Positions 17,004 through 25,463 of a DNA stretch of 64,000 nucleotides are shown piece after piece. The notes under the pieces were generated by a model, which saw only the letters and a program-made list of their open reading frames with translations, did not search any database and was not told the DNA's origin. The stretch covers positions 62,001-126,000 of the forward strand of contig NZ_PDKB01000008.1 in NCBI RefSeq assembly GCF_003316695.1, in the 5' to 3' direction. Origin of the DNA: Aliarcobacter vitoriensis. Lineage in GTDB: Bacteria > Campylobacterota > Campylobacteria > Campylobacterales > Arcobacteraceae. The position numbers and the translations under genes were made by a program. Position 1 is the first letter of the stretch, and each line of letters opens with the position of its first letter.

Positions 17004-18781
17004 ATAGTGCCTTTATTGTTTATGTTCCACTCTTTTACTCTTTGTTGTGCTTCAAACATAGAGTAATATTTCCCTTTTAAATCTACCAAATCTTTATGAT
17101 TCCCTTGTTCTTTTAATTCTCCATTTTCAATTACTAAAATATTGTTTGCATGAGAAATTGTTGTTAGTCTATGAGCTATTACTATTACAGTTTTGTTTTT
17201 TATCAGTTCATCTAAAGCACTTTGAACTGCTACCTCACTTTGTGTATCTAAAGCTGATGTTGGTTCATCTAAAATAACTATTGGGCTATCTTTTAAAATT
17301 GCTCTTGCTATACTTATTCTTTGTCGCTCACCACCACTTAAACTTCCACCGATTTCTCCAACTTTTGTATCATAACCTTTTGGTAATCTTGATACAAACT
17401 CATGTGCATAAGCAGCTTTTGAAGCAGCTAAAACTTCATCATCAGTAGCACTTGGTTTTCCCATTCTAATATTGTTTAAAATAGTATCATCAAACAAATA
17501 TACATCTTGAAAAACAACAGAGATAAACTTCATCAAAGTTTGTTGCTCCATTGCTTTTATATCAATATTTCCTATTTTTATAGTTCCGTTTGATGGGTCC
17601 GCATATCTCATAATAAGTTTTGTAATAGTTGTTTTTCCACTTCCAGATGGTCCAACAATAGCTGTAAGAGAGTTCTCTTTGATATTTATAGAGAAATCTT
17701 TTAAAACTTTTTGATTGTTGCTATCGTAGTTAAATGAAACATCATTAAAAGTAATATCAAAGTTTTTTGGTTTTTCTATTGGTTTTATAACTTCAAACTC
17801 TTTTATATCAAGTAATTTTTTAATATTTGTAAATCCAGCTTCCATTACATCAAGTGCAGAAGTAACTGCTAAGAAATTTGCCAAAGGTTCACTCAATCGT
17901 GCTAAGATAATCAAAAGAGCAAGTAAAGTAGCTATTGTTAATTCTCCTTTGAAGATAAAAAGTGTTCCAATAGCTAAAATAGTTAAAAACAAAAATTCAA
18001 TTAAAGTGTTCATTACAACCATTGGAATAGATGAACCAAATAAGCCTTTTTTTTGAATTTCTCTTACCGTTGAGATTGATTTTTGAAGTTGTTTGGCATT
18101 TGAACCAATTTGATTAATAGCTCTTAAAACTGGCAATCCTTGAATATACTCAATAGTATCTGCTTCAAGTGTTGCATTTGCTTTTGATACTTCTATTTTT
18201 TCCCATTTTGTACCATTTCTTTTCCATTTATAAATAGGATAGGCTAGTGGTATTGCAAATATAAGTACAATAGCCAAAATTGGATCTATAAAAAAAGTAG
18301 CTATTATGATAACAACTGGTACAACTGCTACTTCAAAAAACATTCCCGCAATTATTCCCATATGTAAAACAGAAGAATCAACGTCATTTGCTAATATTGA
18401 GTTTAGTTCGCCCGTTCTGTATGAGTAGAGTTTTTGTAAAGGCATAGTTTTTATTTTTTCGCCTAATTTTACTCTTAAATTATGAGTTGTTTCTACTAAA
18501 TCACCTGAATAGTTAAAATCACTTGCTTTCCACTTAAAGATAAAAGAAAATATACTTAAAATAACAATAAGGCTGAACCAAAATAGGGTATTGTTTAAGT
18601 TAAATTCATCTACAAAAATAGTATTTAACAAAGGATAAAAAAATGCAAATGCCAATCCTTGGAAAACATACGACATAATAAAATAAAAATAGCTTTGTTT
18701 AATTAAATATTTTTTATCTTGTGCAATTTCAAGAGTGATTTTGTACGAGTCCCAAAATGAAGATAGTTTTTCTTTACTCAT
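17000..18781 (-). CDS. ABC half-transporter, YbtQ-like
   Basis: A fused membrane-ATPase half-transporter of 593 residues. Six membrane helices occupy about 1-310; the nucleotide-binding domain has Walker A GPSGSGKTT near 377, signature LSGGERQRISIARAIL near 478 and Walker B with VILDEPTSALD near 497-507, then an HRL switch. The fold is that of exporters, but the pair with the next gene resembles YbtP/YbtQ and IrtA/IrtB, exporter-type ABC proteins that work as importers of ferric siderophores. It overlaps its partner gene by 8 bases and the RhtX-like gene by 4. Transport direction is inferred from family and context. Confidence 0.85.
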   Translation of the reverse strand: MSKEKLSSFWDSYKITLEIAQDKKYLIKQSYFYFIMSYVFQGLAFAFFYPLLNTIFVDEFNLNNTLFWFSLIVILSIFSFIFKWKASDFNYSGDLVETTHNLRVKLGEKIKTMPLQKLYSYRTGELNSILANDVDSSVLHMGIIAGMFFEVAVVPVVIIIATFFIDPILAIVLIFAIPLAYPIYKWKRNGTKWEKIEVSKANATLEADTIEYIQGLPVLRAINQIGSNAKQLQKSISTVREIQKKGLFGSSIPMVVMNTLIEFLFLTILAIGTLFIFKGELTIATLLALLIILARLSEPLANFLAVTSALDVMEAGFTNIKKLLDIKEFEVIKPIEKPKNFDITFNDVSFNYDSNNQKVLKDFSINIKENSLTAIVGPSGSGKTTITKLIMRYADPSNGTIKIGNIDIKAMEQQTLMKFISVVFQDVYLFDDTILNNIRMGKPSATDDEVLAASKAAYAHEFVSRLPKGYDTKVGEIGGSLSGGERQRISIARAILKDSPIVILDEPTSALDTQSEVAVQSALDELIKNKTVIVIAHRLTTISHANNILVIENGELKEQGNHKDLVDLKGKYYSMFEAQQRVKEWNINNKGTI

Positions 18782-20573
18782 TATTTTCTCCTTTTTTATC
18801 TTCTATCTTTTCTAAGTTCCATGAACTAGCTTTTTCATAGTTACTCCAAAGTTTGCTATAAACACCTTTAGTATTTAACAGATCTTCGTGTTTTCCAATT
18901 TCAGATATTTTTCCTTCATCAAATACTACTATTTGTTCAGAGTCTTTGATAGTTGAAAGTCTATGAGCTATCATAATTACAGTTTTATTTACTGTTAAGT
19001 TTGCTAAAGCTTTTACTATCTCTTCTTCATTTTCTGGGTCTGCAAAAGCTGTTGCTTCATCTAAAACAATGATTGGAGTATTTCGCAAAATTGCTCTAGC
19101 AATTGTAATTCTTTGTTTTTGCCCACCAGATAGGTTTGCTCCTCTATCTCCTGCAAGTGTTTCATAACCATCTGGTAAACTTAAAATAAAATCGTGGATT
19201 TGTGCAGCTTTTGAAGCATTTATAATCTCTTCATCTGTTGCATTTGTGTTTGCCATTTTTATATTGTTATAAATTGTATCTTGGAATAAAAAAGTATCTT
19301 GAAATACAAAAGAAACTGTATCCATAAGATTTTCACTACTAACTTCTTTTATATCAATACTACCTATTTTAATCGCTCCACTACTTACATCCCAAAATCT
19401 AGGAATGAGTTTTGCTACTGTACTTTTTCCTGCTCCACTTGGACCTACAAGAGCAGTTACACTTCCACTTGATACTTTAAAATTTATATCTTTTAAAGCA
19501 TAATTTTCAACATTGTCATACTTAAATGAAACATTTTTAAACTCTATATCAAAACTATTTATAGTTTTTGGCTCTTTTGCAATTTCAAGTGCTTTTACAC
19601 TTAAAACTTCTTGAATTTTAAGTGCTGAGGTTTGAGATTTTTTAATATGGTTATTTAACCACATAAGTGGCATCATAGCATCTGCCATTCCTGTACTTAA
19701 AAACAAAGCACTTATAAAAGCAAATAACTCCAAAGAACTAAAGTTTAAAAGAAAAATAGCAGTGATAATAACTGCTAAAAGTGTTGGAAGTGGACTTAAT
19801 ATAATCATTCCAAGTTTTGCACTAAAAGCACTTACACTCATCCAATGATGAAGATTGTTTTTAAACTCAATCAAAGCATCATTATATCTTTTAAATGAAG
19901 TTGTACCATCATCAAAAGTTCGTACAACTGGCATAGCTTGTGCAAACTCTATAACAGCTCTGTTTATATTTGATTGACTTTGTTCATACTTTATTCTTAA
20001 ACTTTTTGAGTCTTTCATAGCAACTGCCATAGTAATCCAACCTAAGATAAATACGCTAAGTGTTGCAAGAGCAAATCTATAATCAATCACTAAAAGTATA
20101 ATTAAAGTAGTAATTGGTGCAACTATACTTTTTGCAATCATTGGAGTGCTATCTGCAACAAAAGCATGTAAAGTTTTTACATCATCTTGAACTACTTTTT
20201 TTAAAGCTCCTGAACCATTTGATATAATATATCCTAAAGGCAACTTTGCTAAATGTAAAGATAGTTTTGTTCGCAAAATTTGTTCTAGATGAAAAGCACC
20301 CAAGTGTGAAACTGCAAAGGCTCCAAATCTTGATAAAAAAGCAATGATAGTTAAAAGTGCTAATAAAAGTATAGTATTAACTAAATTTAGTTCAAATCCA
20401 AAAACAACTAAAGGAGTGTTTTGTAAAATATTTGTTAGTGCAAATGATAAAAGTAATAGGCTTAAAATCAAGCTTATTGCTCCAATACTTGCTAATAACA
20501 TAGCCATTCTTATTTTAAATTTAACAGGTGACATAATAGCCCAAAGTCCCTGTTTTTGTTCTTCTTTTTTCAT
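18774..20573 (-). CDS. ABC half-transporter, YbtP-like
   Basis: A 599-residue half-transporter with six membrane helices (about 20-310) and a C-terminal ATPase domain. Walker A GPSGAGKST lies near 378, signature LSGGQKQRITIARAIL near 480 and the Walker B region reads IVLDEATAFADPENE near 500-514; the ADPENE continuation is typical of the YbtP/IrtA siderophore subgroup, in place of the common ALD of exporters. It likely forms a heterodimer with the overlapping gene at 17000 and imports a ferric siderophore in the inner membrane. A 101-base gap with a 12-base-pair hairpin separates it from the receptor gene upstream. Confidence 0.85.
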   Translation of the reverse strand: MKKEEQKQGLWAIMSPVKFKIRMAMLLASIGAISLILSLLLLSFALTNILQNTPLVVFGFELNLVNTILLLALLTIIAFLSRFGAFAVSHLGAFHLEQILRTKLSLHLAKLPLGYIISNGSGALKKVVQDDVKTLHAFVADSTPMIAKSIVAPITTLIILLVIDYRFALATLSVFILGWITMAVAMKDSKSLRIKYEQSQSNINRAVIEFAQAMPVVRTFDDGTTSFKRYNDALIEFKNNLHHWMSVSAFSAKLGMIILSPLPTLLAVIITAIFLLNFSSLELFAFISALFLSTGMADAMMPLMWLNNHIKKSQTSALKIQEVLSVKALEIAKEPKTINSFDIEFKNVSFKYDNVENYALKDINFKVSSGSVTALVGPSGAGKSTVAKLIPRFWDVSSGAIKIGSIDIKEVSSENLMDTVSFVFQDTFLFQDTIYNNIKMANTNATDEEIINASKAAQIHDFILSLPDGYETLAGDRGANLSGGQKQRITIARAILRNTPIIVLDEATAFADPENEEEIVKALANLTVNKTVIMIAHRLSTIKDSEQIVVFDEGKISEIGKHEDLLNTKGVYSKLWSNYEKASSWNLEKIEDKKGENNE

Positions 20574-20608
20574 ATAAATTCCTACAAAATTTTTGAGATA
20601 AAAGTTTA

Positions 20609-20637
20609 TAGGTATTGATAAAATATATCAATACCTA
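20609..20637 (-). terminator. Hairpin between receptor gene and ABC transporter genes
   Basis: Perfect 12-base-pair inverted repeat TAGGTATTGATA / TATCAATACCTA with a 5-base loop, in the 101-base gap between the receptor gene (20675) and the ABC genes. There is no long T-run after it on the minus strand. It may be a partial terminator that lowers transporter expression relative to the receptor. Confidence 0.45.
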
Positions 20638-20674
20638 GTTTACTTTAAAAGGATTATTTTTTATTTAATAAGGA

Positions 20675-22852
20675 TTAAAATTTATAAATTGCTCCAACTC
20701 CAAACTTTCTTGGTTCATTAAAACCAACCCAAGATGAGCCAGATTTAGACATATAAGATATTACATAATCTTCATCTGTGATATTTTTAACATATCCATA
20801 AATATCAAAATTTCCTACTTTATATCCAACTTTTGCATTTGCAGTTATTCCCCCATCTGCTCTTATCAATCTACCATTATTTGCTCCATCGCTATAACTT
20901 GTATTTCCTCTTGCATTTAAATCTACTCTTCCATAAAATCCACTATCAGCTAGATATGAAACACCTAAACTTGCTGTATAAGAAGGTGTGTTTTCTATCT
21001 TTTCTCCATTATATTTTCTATTTCCATCATCATAGTCATCATATTTTGCTTGTATTAGTCCCACACTTCCCAAAAGACTTAAATTGTCAGTTAAAAAATA
21101 AGTTCCATCCATTTCTATACCTTGAGAGTGAGCTTTTTTAGCATTTCCAGTAGCAAATACAGTTCCTCCCATAAGTTGTTTATAAATATGAATATCTTTT
21201 ATATCCATTCTAAATATACTTGTATTTAAAGCAAAACTATCTCCTATATATTTTGCTCCTATTTCATAGTTTATAGATTTTTGTGCTTCAAATGTATTTT
21301 CTTCACTTATATTATTTGAGGGATAATAGTTAAATCCTCCTGGCATATAACCTTTTGAGATTGAAACATAAGTTGTAAGATTGTCATTGATTTTATATGA
21401 AAGTGCAGCTTTGGGTAAAAAAGAATTCCAAGTTTTTTTATCACCATAATTTACATCAGGAAATTGCATACCTGCAAAACTAGATTTTGCTATTACATCT
21501 ATCTCTTTTTTTATTTTTTGATATCTTCCCCCTAAAGTAAGTTCAAAATCTTCTCCTAAAGGAATCATTGTTTGTCCAAAGATAGCATAAGTTTTACTAT
21601 CGGTTTTAGAGTAGGCATCTCCAAAATATACTCCTTGTCCCATACCATAATATGACATATCTGCCCATTGTTCTCCACCATAAGGACCTTGTTCTCTTTT
21701 TTCTTTATCAAAATATAGTCCAGTTACCCATTTTATATCTTGATTTTTACTTGAAAGCTTAAACTCTTGAGATAAAGTTTCAAGATCAGTATAATTCCAT
21801 TGTCCTAATCCATCTTCTTGTCCTTGATTTGCTCTATTATCTATATCAAATTCTGCATCTAAATCCATCTTTTTATGAGTTGTAGTAGAGTCAAATTTTA
21901 CTTTGTCAAGTTCATAAGAGAGATTTAAAGCTTGAGATTGAACTTTTGTTTTATCCCAAGCTGGTACATCAAAGCTTACATTTTTAGCATCATCTCTTTT
22001 TAAACTATTTATATCAAGATTAGGGTCTGAACTGAACCCATCCATAAAGTATTTTTTCTCATAGTTATCAGCTATTGTTAATCTAGCTGAAAAATTATCT
22101 GTTGGTTTCCACAGTAAAAAACCGCTTGTTTTTCTATCATTTTTTTCATTTGCATCTTTTCTCATATTTGAATAATTGTTTGTAATCCAACCATCAGTAT
22201 GATAGAAAGAGCCATTTATTCCTGCAAATAGTTTATTATCAACTATCGCTCCACTTGTATTTAGCTTTGTATTAAAAGTATTATCATTTCCATATTCTGC
22301 TTCTATACTTCCACTCCATTTATTTTTAGGAGTTTTTGTTGTGATATTTATAACAGCACCAATGGCATCTTTCCCATATAATGTTCCTTGGGGACCTCTT
22401 AAAACTTCTATTTGCTCTACATCTGCTAAACTTGGATTAAAATCAAATCTATCATAGTATGGAACACCATCTACATATATAACAACAGGATTGTTATTTG
22501 TAAACATAGAACTATTTAATCCTCTAAATGAAACTGCTGCTCCATTTGCTGCATTTAATATATTCATATTTGGAACTTCTTTTACTATATCTGATATATT
22601 TTTAATCCCTTTTTGTTCAATCTCTTCTTCAGATATTACAGAGATACTTTGAGGAACATCTTTTATATTTTCCTCCATTTTATTTGCACTAACAGTTATT
22701 TCTTCTAATTTTGTAGTTTCATTTGCATATAGCAGTGAACTTACAAATAGTGATGCAAGTATTAACTTTCTTTCTTTCTTTCTTTCACTTTTTATTCCTT
22801 TACTAAACTTTAAATAAGTTTGAATTATAATAATAATATTTGTCAATTTCAA
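20675..22852 (-). CDS. TonB-dependent receptor, probably phase-variable
   Basis: An outer-membrane receptor. The mature part has a TonB-box-like EEITVSANK, the plug words IKDVPQSISVIS, FRGLNSSMF and QIEVLRGPQGTLYGKDAIG, and a barrel that ends in FGVGAIYKF; it resembles the receptors at 11084 and 25451 (FyuA-like group). The open frame runs up to a TTG at 22852, but that start has no ribosome binding site. The best start is GTG at 22788, seven bases after AAGGA, followed at once by five AAAG units. In this assembly that GTG frame stops after eight codons. With three or six units it would read into a normal signal peptide. So the gene is probably switched by repeat slippage and is off here. Confidence 0.85.
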   Translation of the reverse strand: MKLTNIIIIIQTYLKFSKGIKSERKKERKLILASLFVSSLLYANETTKLEEITVSANKMEENIKDVPQSISVISEEEIEQKGIKNISDIVKEVPNMNILNAANGAAVSFRGLNSSMFTNNNPVVIYVDGVPYYDRFDFNPSLADVEQIEVLRGPQGTLYGKDAIGAVINITTKTPKNKWSGSIEAEYGNDNTFNTKLNTSGAIVDNKLFAGINGSFYHTDGWITNNYSNMRKDANEKNDRKTSGFLLWKPTDNFSARLTIADNYEKKYFMDGFSSDPNLDINSLKRDDAKNVSFDVPAWDKTKVQSQALNLSYELDKVKFDSTTTHKKMDLDAEFDIDNRANQGQEDGLGQWNYTDLETLSQEFKLSSKNQDIKWVTGLYFDKEKREQGPYGGEQWADMSYYGMGQGVYFGDAYSKTDSKTYAIFGQTMIPLGEDFELTLGGRYQKIKKEIDVIAKSSFAGMQFPDVNYGDKKTWNSFLPKAALSYKINDNLTTYVSISKGYMPGGFNYYPSNNISEENTFEAQKSINYEIGAKYIGDSFALNTSIFRMDIKDIHIYKQLMGGTVFATGNAKKAHSQGIEMDGTYFLTDNLSLLGSVGLIQAKYDDYDDGNRKYNGEKIENTPSYTASLGVSYLADSGFYGRVDLNARGNTSYSDGANNGRLIRADGGITANAKVGYKVGNFDIYGYVKNITDEDYVISYMSKSGSSWVGFNEPRKFGVGAIYKF
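22766..22786 (-). repeat. Tetranucleotide tract, five AAAG/CTTT units, at receptor start
   Basis: On the plus strand this is five CTTT units plus one C. On the coding strand the tract begins in the GTG start codon at 22788-22786 and runs to the signal peptide. A change of one unit shifts the frame by one base. Units of 3, 6 or 9 put the receptor in frame with the GTG. Confidence 0.85.
22786..22800 (-). promoter_or_regulatory. Ribosome binding site and GTG start of the phase-variable receptor
   Basis: The coding strand reads AAGGA, seven bases, then GTG. It is the only well-placed Shine-Dalgarno and start pair before the signal peptide, and it decides that the AAAG tract lies inside the coding region. 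Confidence 0.65.
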
Positions 22853-22900
22853 AAATAAATATAATATTTTTGGATTTTTTTTAAATATAAAAGGATAAAA

Positions 22901-23878
22901 ATGTCTTATACTTTTACAATAGATGACATAAGTGAATTTATGTCTTCTTCCTCAAACAATGATTTTACTTTATCTTTGCCAAATGACTTAGGATATATGC
23001 GTTCTAAAAAAGAGGTTATAAATGATGATATTTTGATATTTAAAACTCAAGCTAAATCAAATGAAAATATTTCTATACATTCAAATTCAGATGTTGATAT
23101 ATTATTTATAAATATTATTTTAGAAGGGAAAATGGAGTATAGGGCTAATTCTTCAGATAAATCTGAACTTTTTAAGAAAAATGATTTGTATATAAAATAT
23201 ATAGATAAGTGTGAATCTACATCTAAACTTGAAAAAAATAGTTTTTCAAAAGGCTTGGCAATAGGTATAAAGAGTGATTTTTTAGAGAAATATCTATCAA
23301 AAGAATTTTGTTTACTTGAAAAGCTTAGAAAATCGAAAGATAAAAATGTATCAACATTTATACATAAACAAGATACCTTAGCAAATATAAAATTAGCAAA
23401 TGAACTTTTTAATTCACCATTTTGTGGAAAATTAAATGATATATATTTACAAAGTAAAGTTTTAGAGATAATTTATAATGAATTCAATGAAGTAAATAAT
23501 TGTTTTTGTAAAACTAAATGTAGCTGTGAAAATATAAAACTTTCAAATGATGATATTGATGCTTTATATAGAGCAAAAGATATTATTCTTTTAACTCAAG
23601 ATTTTCCAGATTTACCAACATTGGCTAGAAAAGTAGCAATAAATGAATTTAAATTAAAATTTGGATTCAAAAAACTTTTTAATACAACTGTTGGACAGAT
23701 GATACTAGAACAAAAAATGCTCTATGCAAAACAACTTCTTGAAAATAGTGAATATTCTGTTTCAGAAGTAGCATTTTATGTTGGATATAAGTATCAACAA
23801 AGTTTTTCAAATGCCTTTTTTCAATTTTTTGGTGTTCGTCCAAAAGATGTTATGAAAACAAGAAAATATTACTATTAA
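22901..23878 (+). CDS. AraC-family activator divergent from phase-variable receptor
   Basis: A 325-residue regulator with a C-terminal AraC domain (about 225-322): first helix-turn-helix around LPTLARKVAINEFKLKFGFK and second around VSEVAFYVGYKYQQSFSNAF, ending RPKDVMK. The N-terminal half is an effector domain with several cysteines near 202-213 (NCFCKTKCSC), a pattern that could bind a metal but is not a known motif. It closely resembles the regulators at 13173 and 27686, so the three are paralogues, each divergent from its own receptor gene. It probably activates the receptor at 20675 and perhaps the transporter genes behind it. Start ATG follows AAAGGA. Confidence 0.87.
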   Translation: MSYTFTIDDISEFMSSSSNNDFTLSLPNDLGYMRSKKEVINDDILIFKTQAKSNENISIHSNSDVDILFINIILEGKMEYRANSSDKSELFKKNDLYIKYIDKCESTSKLEKNSFSKGLAIGIKSDFLEKYLSKEFCLLEKLRKSKDKNVSTFIHKQDTLANIKLANELFNSPFCGKLNDIYLQSKVLEIIYNEFNEVNNCFCKTKCSCENIKLSNDDIDALYRAKDIILLTQDFPDLPTLARKVAINEFKLKFGFKKLFNTTVGQMILEQKMLYAKQLLENSEYSVSEVAFYVGYKYQQSFSNAFFQFFGVRPKDVMKTRKYYY

Positions 23879-23890
23879 GTCATTGACAAA
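23867..23890 (+). repeat. 24-base direct repeat, copy 1, at the AraC stop codon
   Basis: Reads TATTACTATTAAGTCATTGACAAA and covers the last codons and stop of the AraC gene. A copy with one mismatch lies at 25201-25224. The two flank the DUF4143 ATPase gene. Confidence 0.7.
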
Positions 23891-23893
23891 ATT

Positions 23894-23921
23894 AATATTT
23901 CGTCCTATACTACGAAATATT
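23894..23921 (+). terminator. Hairpin after the AraC gene at 22901
   Basis: Inverted repeat AATATTTCGT / ACGAAATATT, 10 base pairs with an 8-base loop, followed by a T-rich stretch TATATATTTT. Likely intrinsic terminator of the AraC gene, lying between its stop and the ATPase gene. Confidence 0.5.
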
Positions 23922-23943
23922 TATATATTTTAAGGATTACAAT

Positions 23944-25191
23944 ATGAATAATGTAATAATATCTCAGAATAAACATTGGGAAAGTGAATATGATGGTTTG
24001 TATGAAAGAGATATTTTTTATAAACTTATTGATAATCTAAAAACAAAACAGATTCAAGTATTACAAGGTGTAAGAAGAAGTGGTAAATCATCACTTTTTA
24101 AACTACTTATAAATCATCTTTGTCAAAGTATTGATAAAGAAGAAATTTTGTATCTTAACTTAGATGACCCATTTTTTATAAAGTATTCAAACAATCCACA
24201 AAGCTTTTATGAAATAATTCAAACAGCAAAAAAACTAACACAAAAAGATATAAAATATTTATTCTTAGATGAAGTTCAAGCAATTAATAGTTGGGAAAAG
24301 TATGTAAAAAGTGTTTATGATAGTAATGAATTTATAAAAATTTTTGTTACAGGCTCAAATTCATCACTTTTAAATACAGAGTTTTCAACTTTATTAACAG
24401 GCAGATATCTTTCAACACAAATTTATCCTTTAAAATTTAAAGAGATTTTGAAAATAAACCAAATAAATAGCTATTTAGAATTAAATAAGAATTTGCCAAA
24501 GGTTTTAAAAATAGTAGATGATATGCTTTTGTTTGGCTCTTTTGTTGAAGTTTATGAGATAGAAGAAGATTTAAAAAGAGATTTAATAAGTAGTTATTAT
24601 GAAACTATTTTATTAAAAGATTGTGTTGCAAATAATCAAATTAGAGATATAAAAAGTTTTAAAGAGTTGAGTTTTTATTCACTTACAAATCTTACTTCTT
24701 TGTATTCTTACTCATCTTTATCAAAAGTTTTAAAACTCAATGATAAATCGATAAAAGAGTATATTTGGGTTTTAGAAAGTTGTTATCTATTTAGTGAAAT
24801 AAAACAATTTTCATACTCTTTAAAAGAGCAAATGAATAATAAAAAGAAACTATATTTATGTGATAATGGATTTATGAATTTAGGATATAGTTTTTCTTCA
24901 AATTATGGAAAACTTTTAGAAAATTTGACTTTTAGTGAACTTCAAAAAAGAGATTTTGAGATATATTTTTATAACAAAGATTTTGAGTGTGATTTTATAG
25001 TGAAAAAAGATAATCTTATTATCGCTATTCAAGTTTGTTATCAGTTAAATGAACAAAATAAAATAAGAGAATTAAATGGTTTGATGAAACTTCCTTTTAA
25101 AGTAGATGAAAAATATATTATAACTTATAGGCAAAATGATATTTTAGAAGATGTAAAAGTTGTACCTTTTTGGGAATATTTTTTTGAATAA
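23944..25191 (+). CDS. AAA ATPase with DUF4143 domain
   Basis: A 415-residue soluble ATP-binding protein. The N-terminal AAA_14 domain has Walker A GVRRSGKSS (about 42-50), Walker B YLFLDEVQAI (about 104-113) and a sensor-like VTGSNSSLL near 137. The C-terminal DUF4143 part has a nuclease-like fold segment with FYNKDFECDFIVKKDN near 342-357. The family is widespread and of unclear function, often found in accessory DNA. It interrupts the row of receptor and AraC genes, is flanked by 24-base direct repeats, and is followed by a decayed fragment of a similar gene. It is likely a late arrival here with no role in metal uptake. Confidence 0.85.
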   Translation: MNNVIISQNKHWESEYDGLYERDIFYKLIDNLKTKQIQVLQGVRRSGKSSLFKLLINHLCQSIDKEEILYLNLDDPFFIKYSNNPQSFYEIIQTAKKLTQKDIKYLFLDEVQAINSWEKYVKSVYDSNEFIKIFVTGSNSSLLNTEFSTLLTGRYLSTQIYPLKFKEILKINQINSYLELNKNLPKVLKIVDDMLLFGSFVEVYEIEEDLKRDLISSYYETILLKDCVANNQIRDIKSFKELSFYSLTNLTSLYSYSSLSKVLKLNDKSIKEYIWVLESCYLFSEIKQFSYSLKEQMNNKKKLYLCDNGFMNLGYSFSSNYGKLLENLTFSELQKRDFEIYFYNKDFECDFIVKKDNLIIAIQVCYQLNEQNKIRELNGLMKLPFKVDEKYIITYRQNDILEDVKVVPFWEYFFE

Positions 25192-25200
25192 ACAATAACT

Positions 25201-25224
25201 TATTACTATTGAGTCATTGACAAA
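25201..25224 (+). repeat. 24-base direct repeat, copy 2
   Basis: Reads TATTACTATTGAGTCATTGACAAA, 23 of 24 bases identical to copy 1 at 23867. It looks like a copy of the AraC gene end without the gene. Copy starts are 1,334 bases apart and enclose the ATPase gene. Confidence 0.7.
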
Positions 25225-25269
25225 TTTATATAATATGTTAATCTAAATTTACAAAATAATATAAAGGTT

Positions 25270-25420
25270 GTAAATACGGATTTACATTTTTTAAATTGGT
25301 GGGAAAAACAAAGATTTTTCACAAGTAAAAGATATTGAAAATAGTTTTGTTGTGAGCGATGATATTGAAATAGGGTTTAAAAATAAAATTCCACTTTGGC
25401 TATTTGCGTTTTTGTATTAG
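25270..25420 (+). pseudogene. Remnant of an ATPase C-terminus, frameshifted
   Basis: Two short frames can be read: one with VNTDLHFLNWWEKQRFF and, after a frameshift near 25314-25335, one with FSQVKDIENSFVVSDDIEIG and the ending KIPLWLFAFLY before TAG 25418-25420. The ending IPLWLFxFLY is one I associate with C-termini of AAA/DUF4143-type ATP-binding proteins in this phylum. There is no start, and the region is too short to be a gene. The rest of the 260-base gap is AT-rich without other features. Confidence 0.4.
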
Positions 25421-25442
25421 ATATAAAAATATTATGAATAAA

Positions 25443-25463
25443 ATACTCTTTTAAAAAGAGTAT
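25443..25463 (-). terminator. Hairpin at the 3' end of receptor gene 25451
   Basis: Perfect inverted repeat ATACTCTTTT-A-AAAAGAGTAT that spans the stop codon of the receptor gene, followed on the minus strand by TTTATTC. Likely terminator; the T-run is short. Confidence 0.5.

Noticed and set aside
20833-21141. Open frame of 102 codons on the strand opposite the receptor gene
   Set aside because: It lies wholly inside a well-supported receptor gene, is rich in Leu, His and Tyr as expected for the reverse frame of AT-rich coding DNA, and has no ribosome binding site. The same holds for other opposite-strand frames such as 34818-35228, 16468-16779 and 57332-57718.
22831-22852. TTG 22852 as true start of the receptor at 20675
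   Set aside because: No ribosome binding site precedes it, the encoded stretch is isoleucine-rich AT sequence that contains promoter-like TTGACA and TATAAT words, and a better start with AAGGA lies at 22788.
23867-25224. The 24-base repeats as target-site duplication of an insertion sequence
   Set aside because: No transposase or terminal inverted repeats were found, and 24 bases is longer than the target duplications of common insertion sequences.
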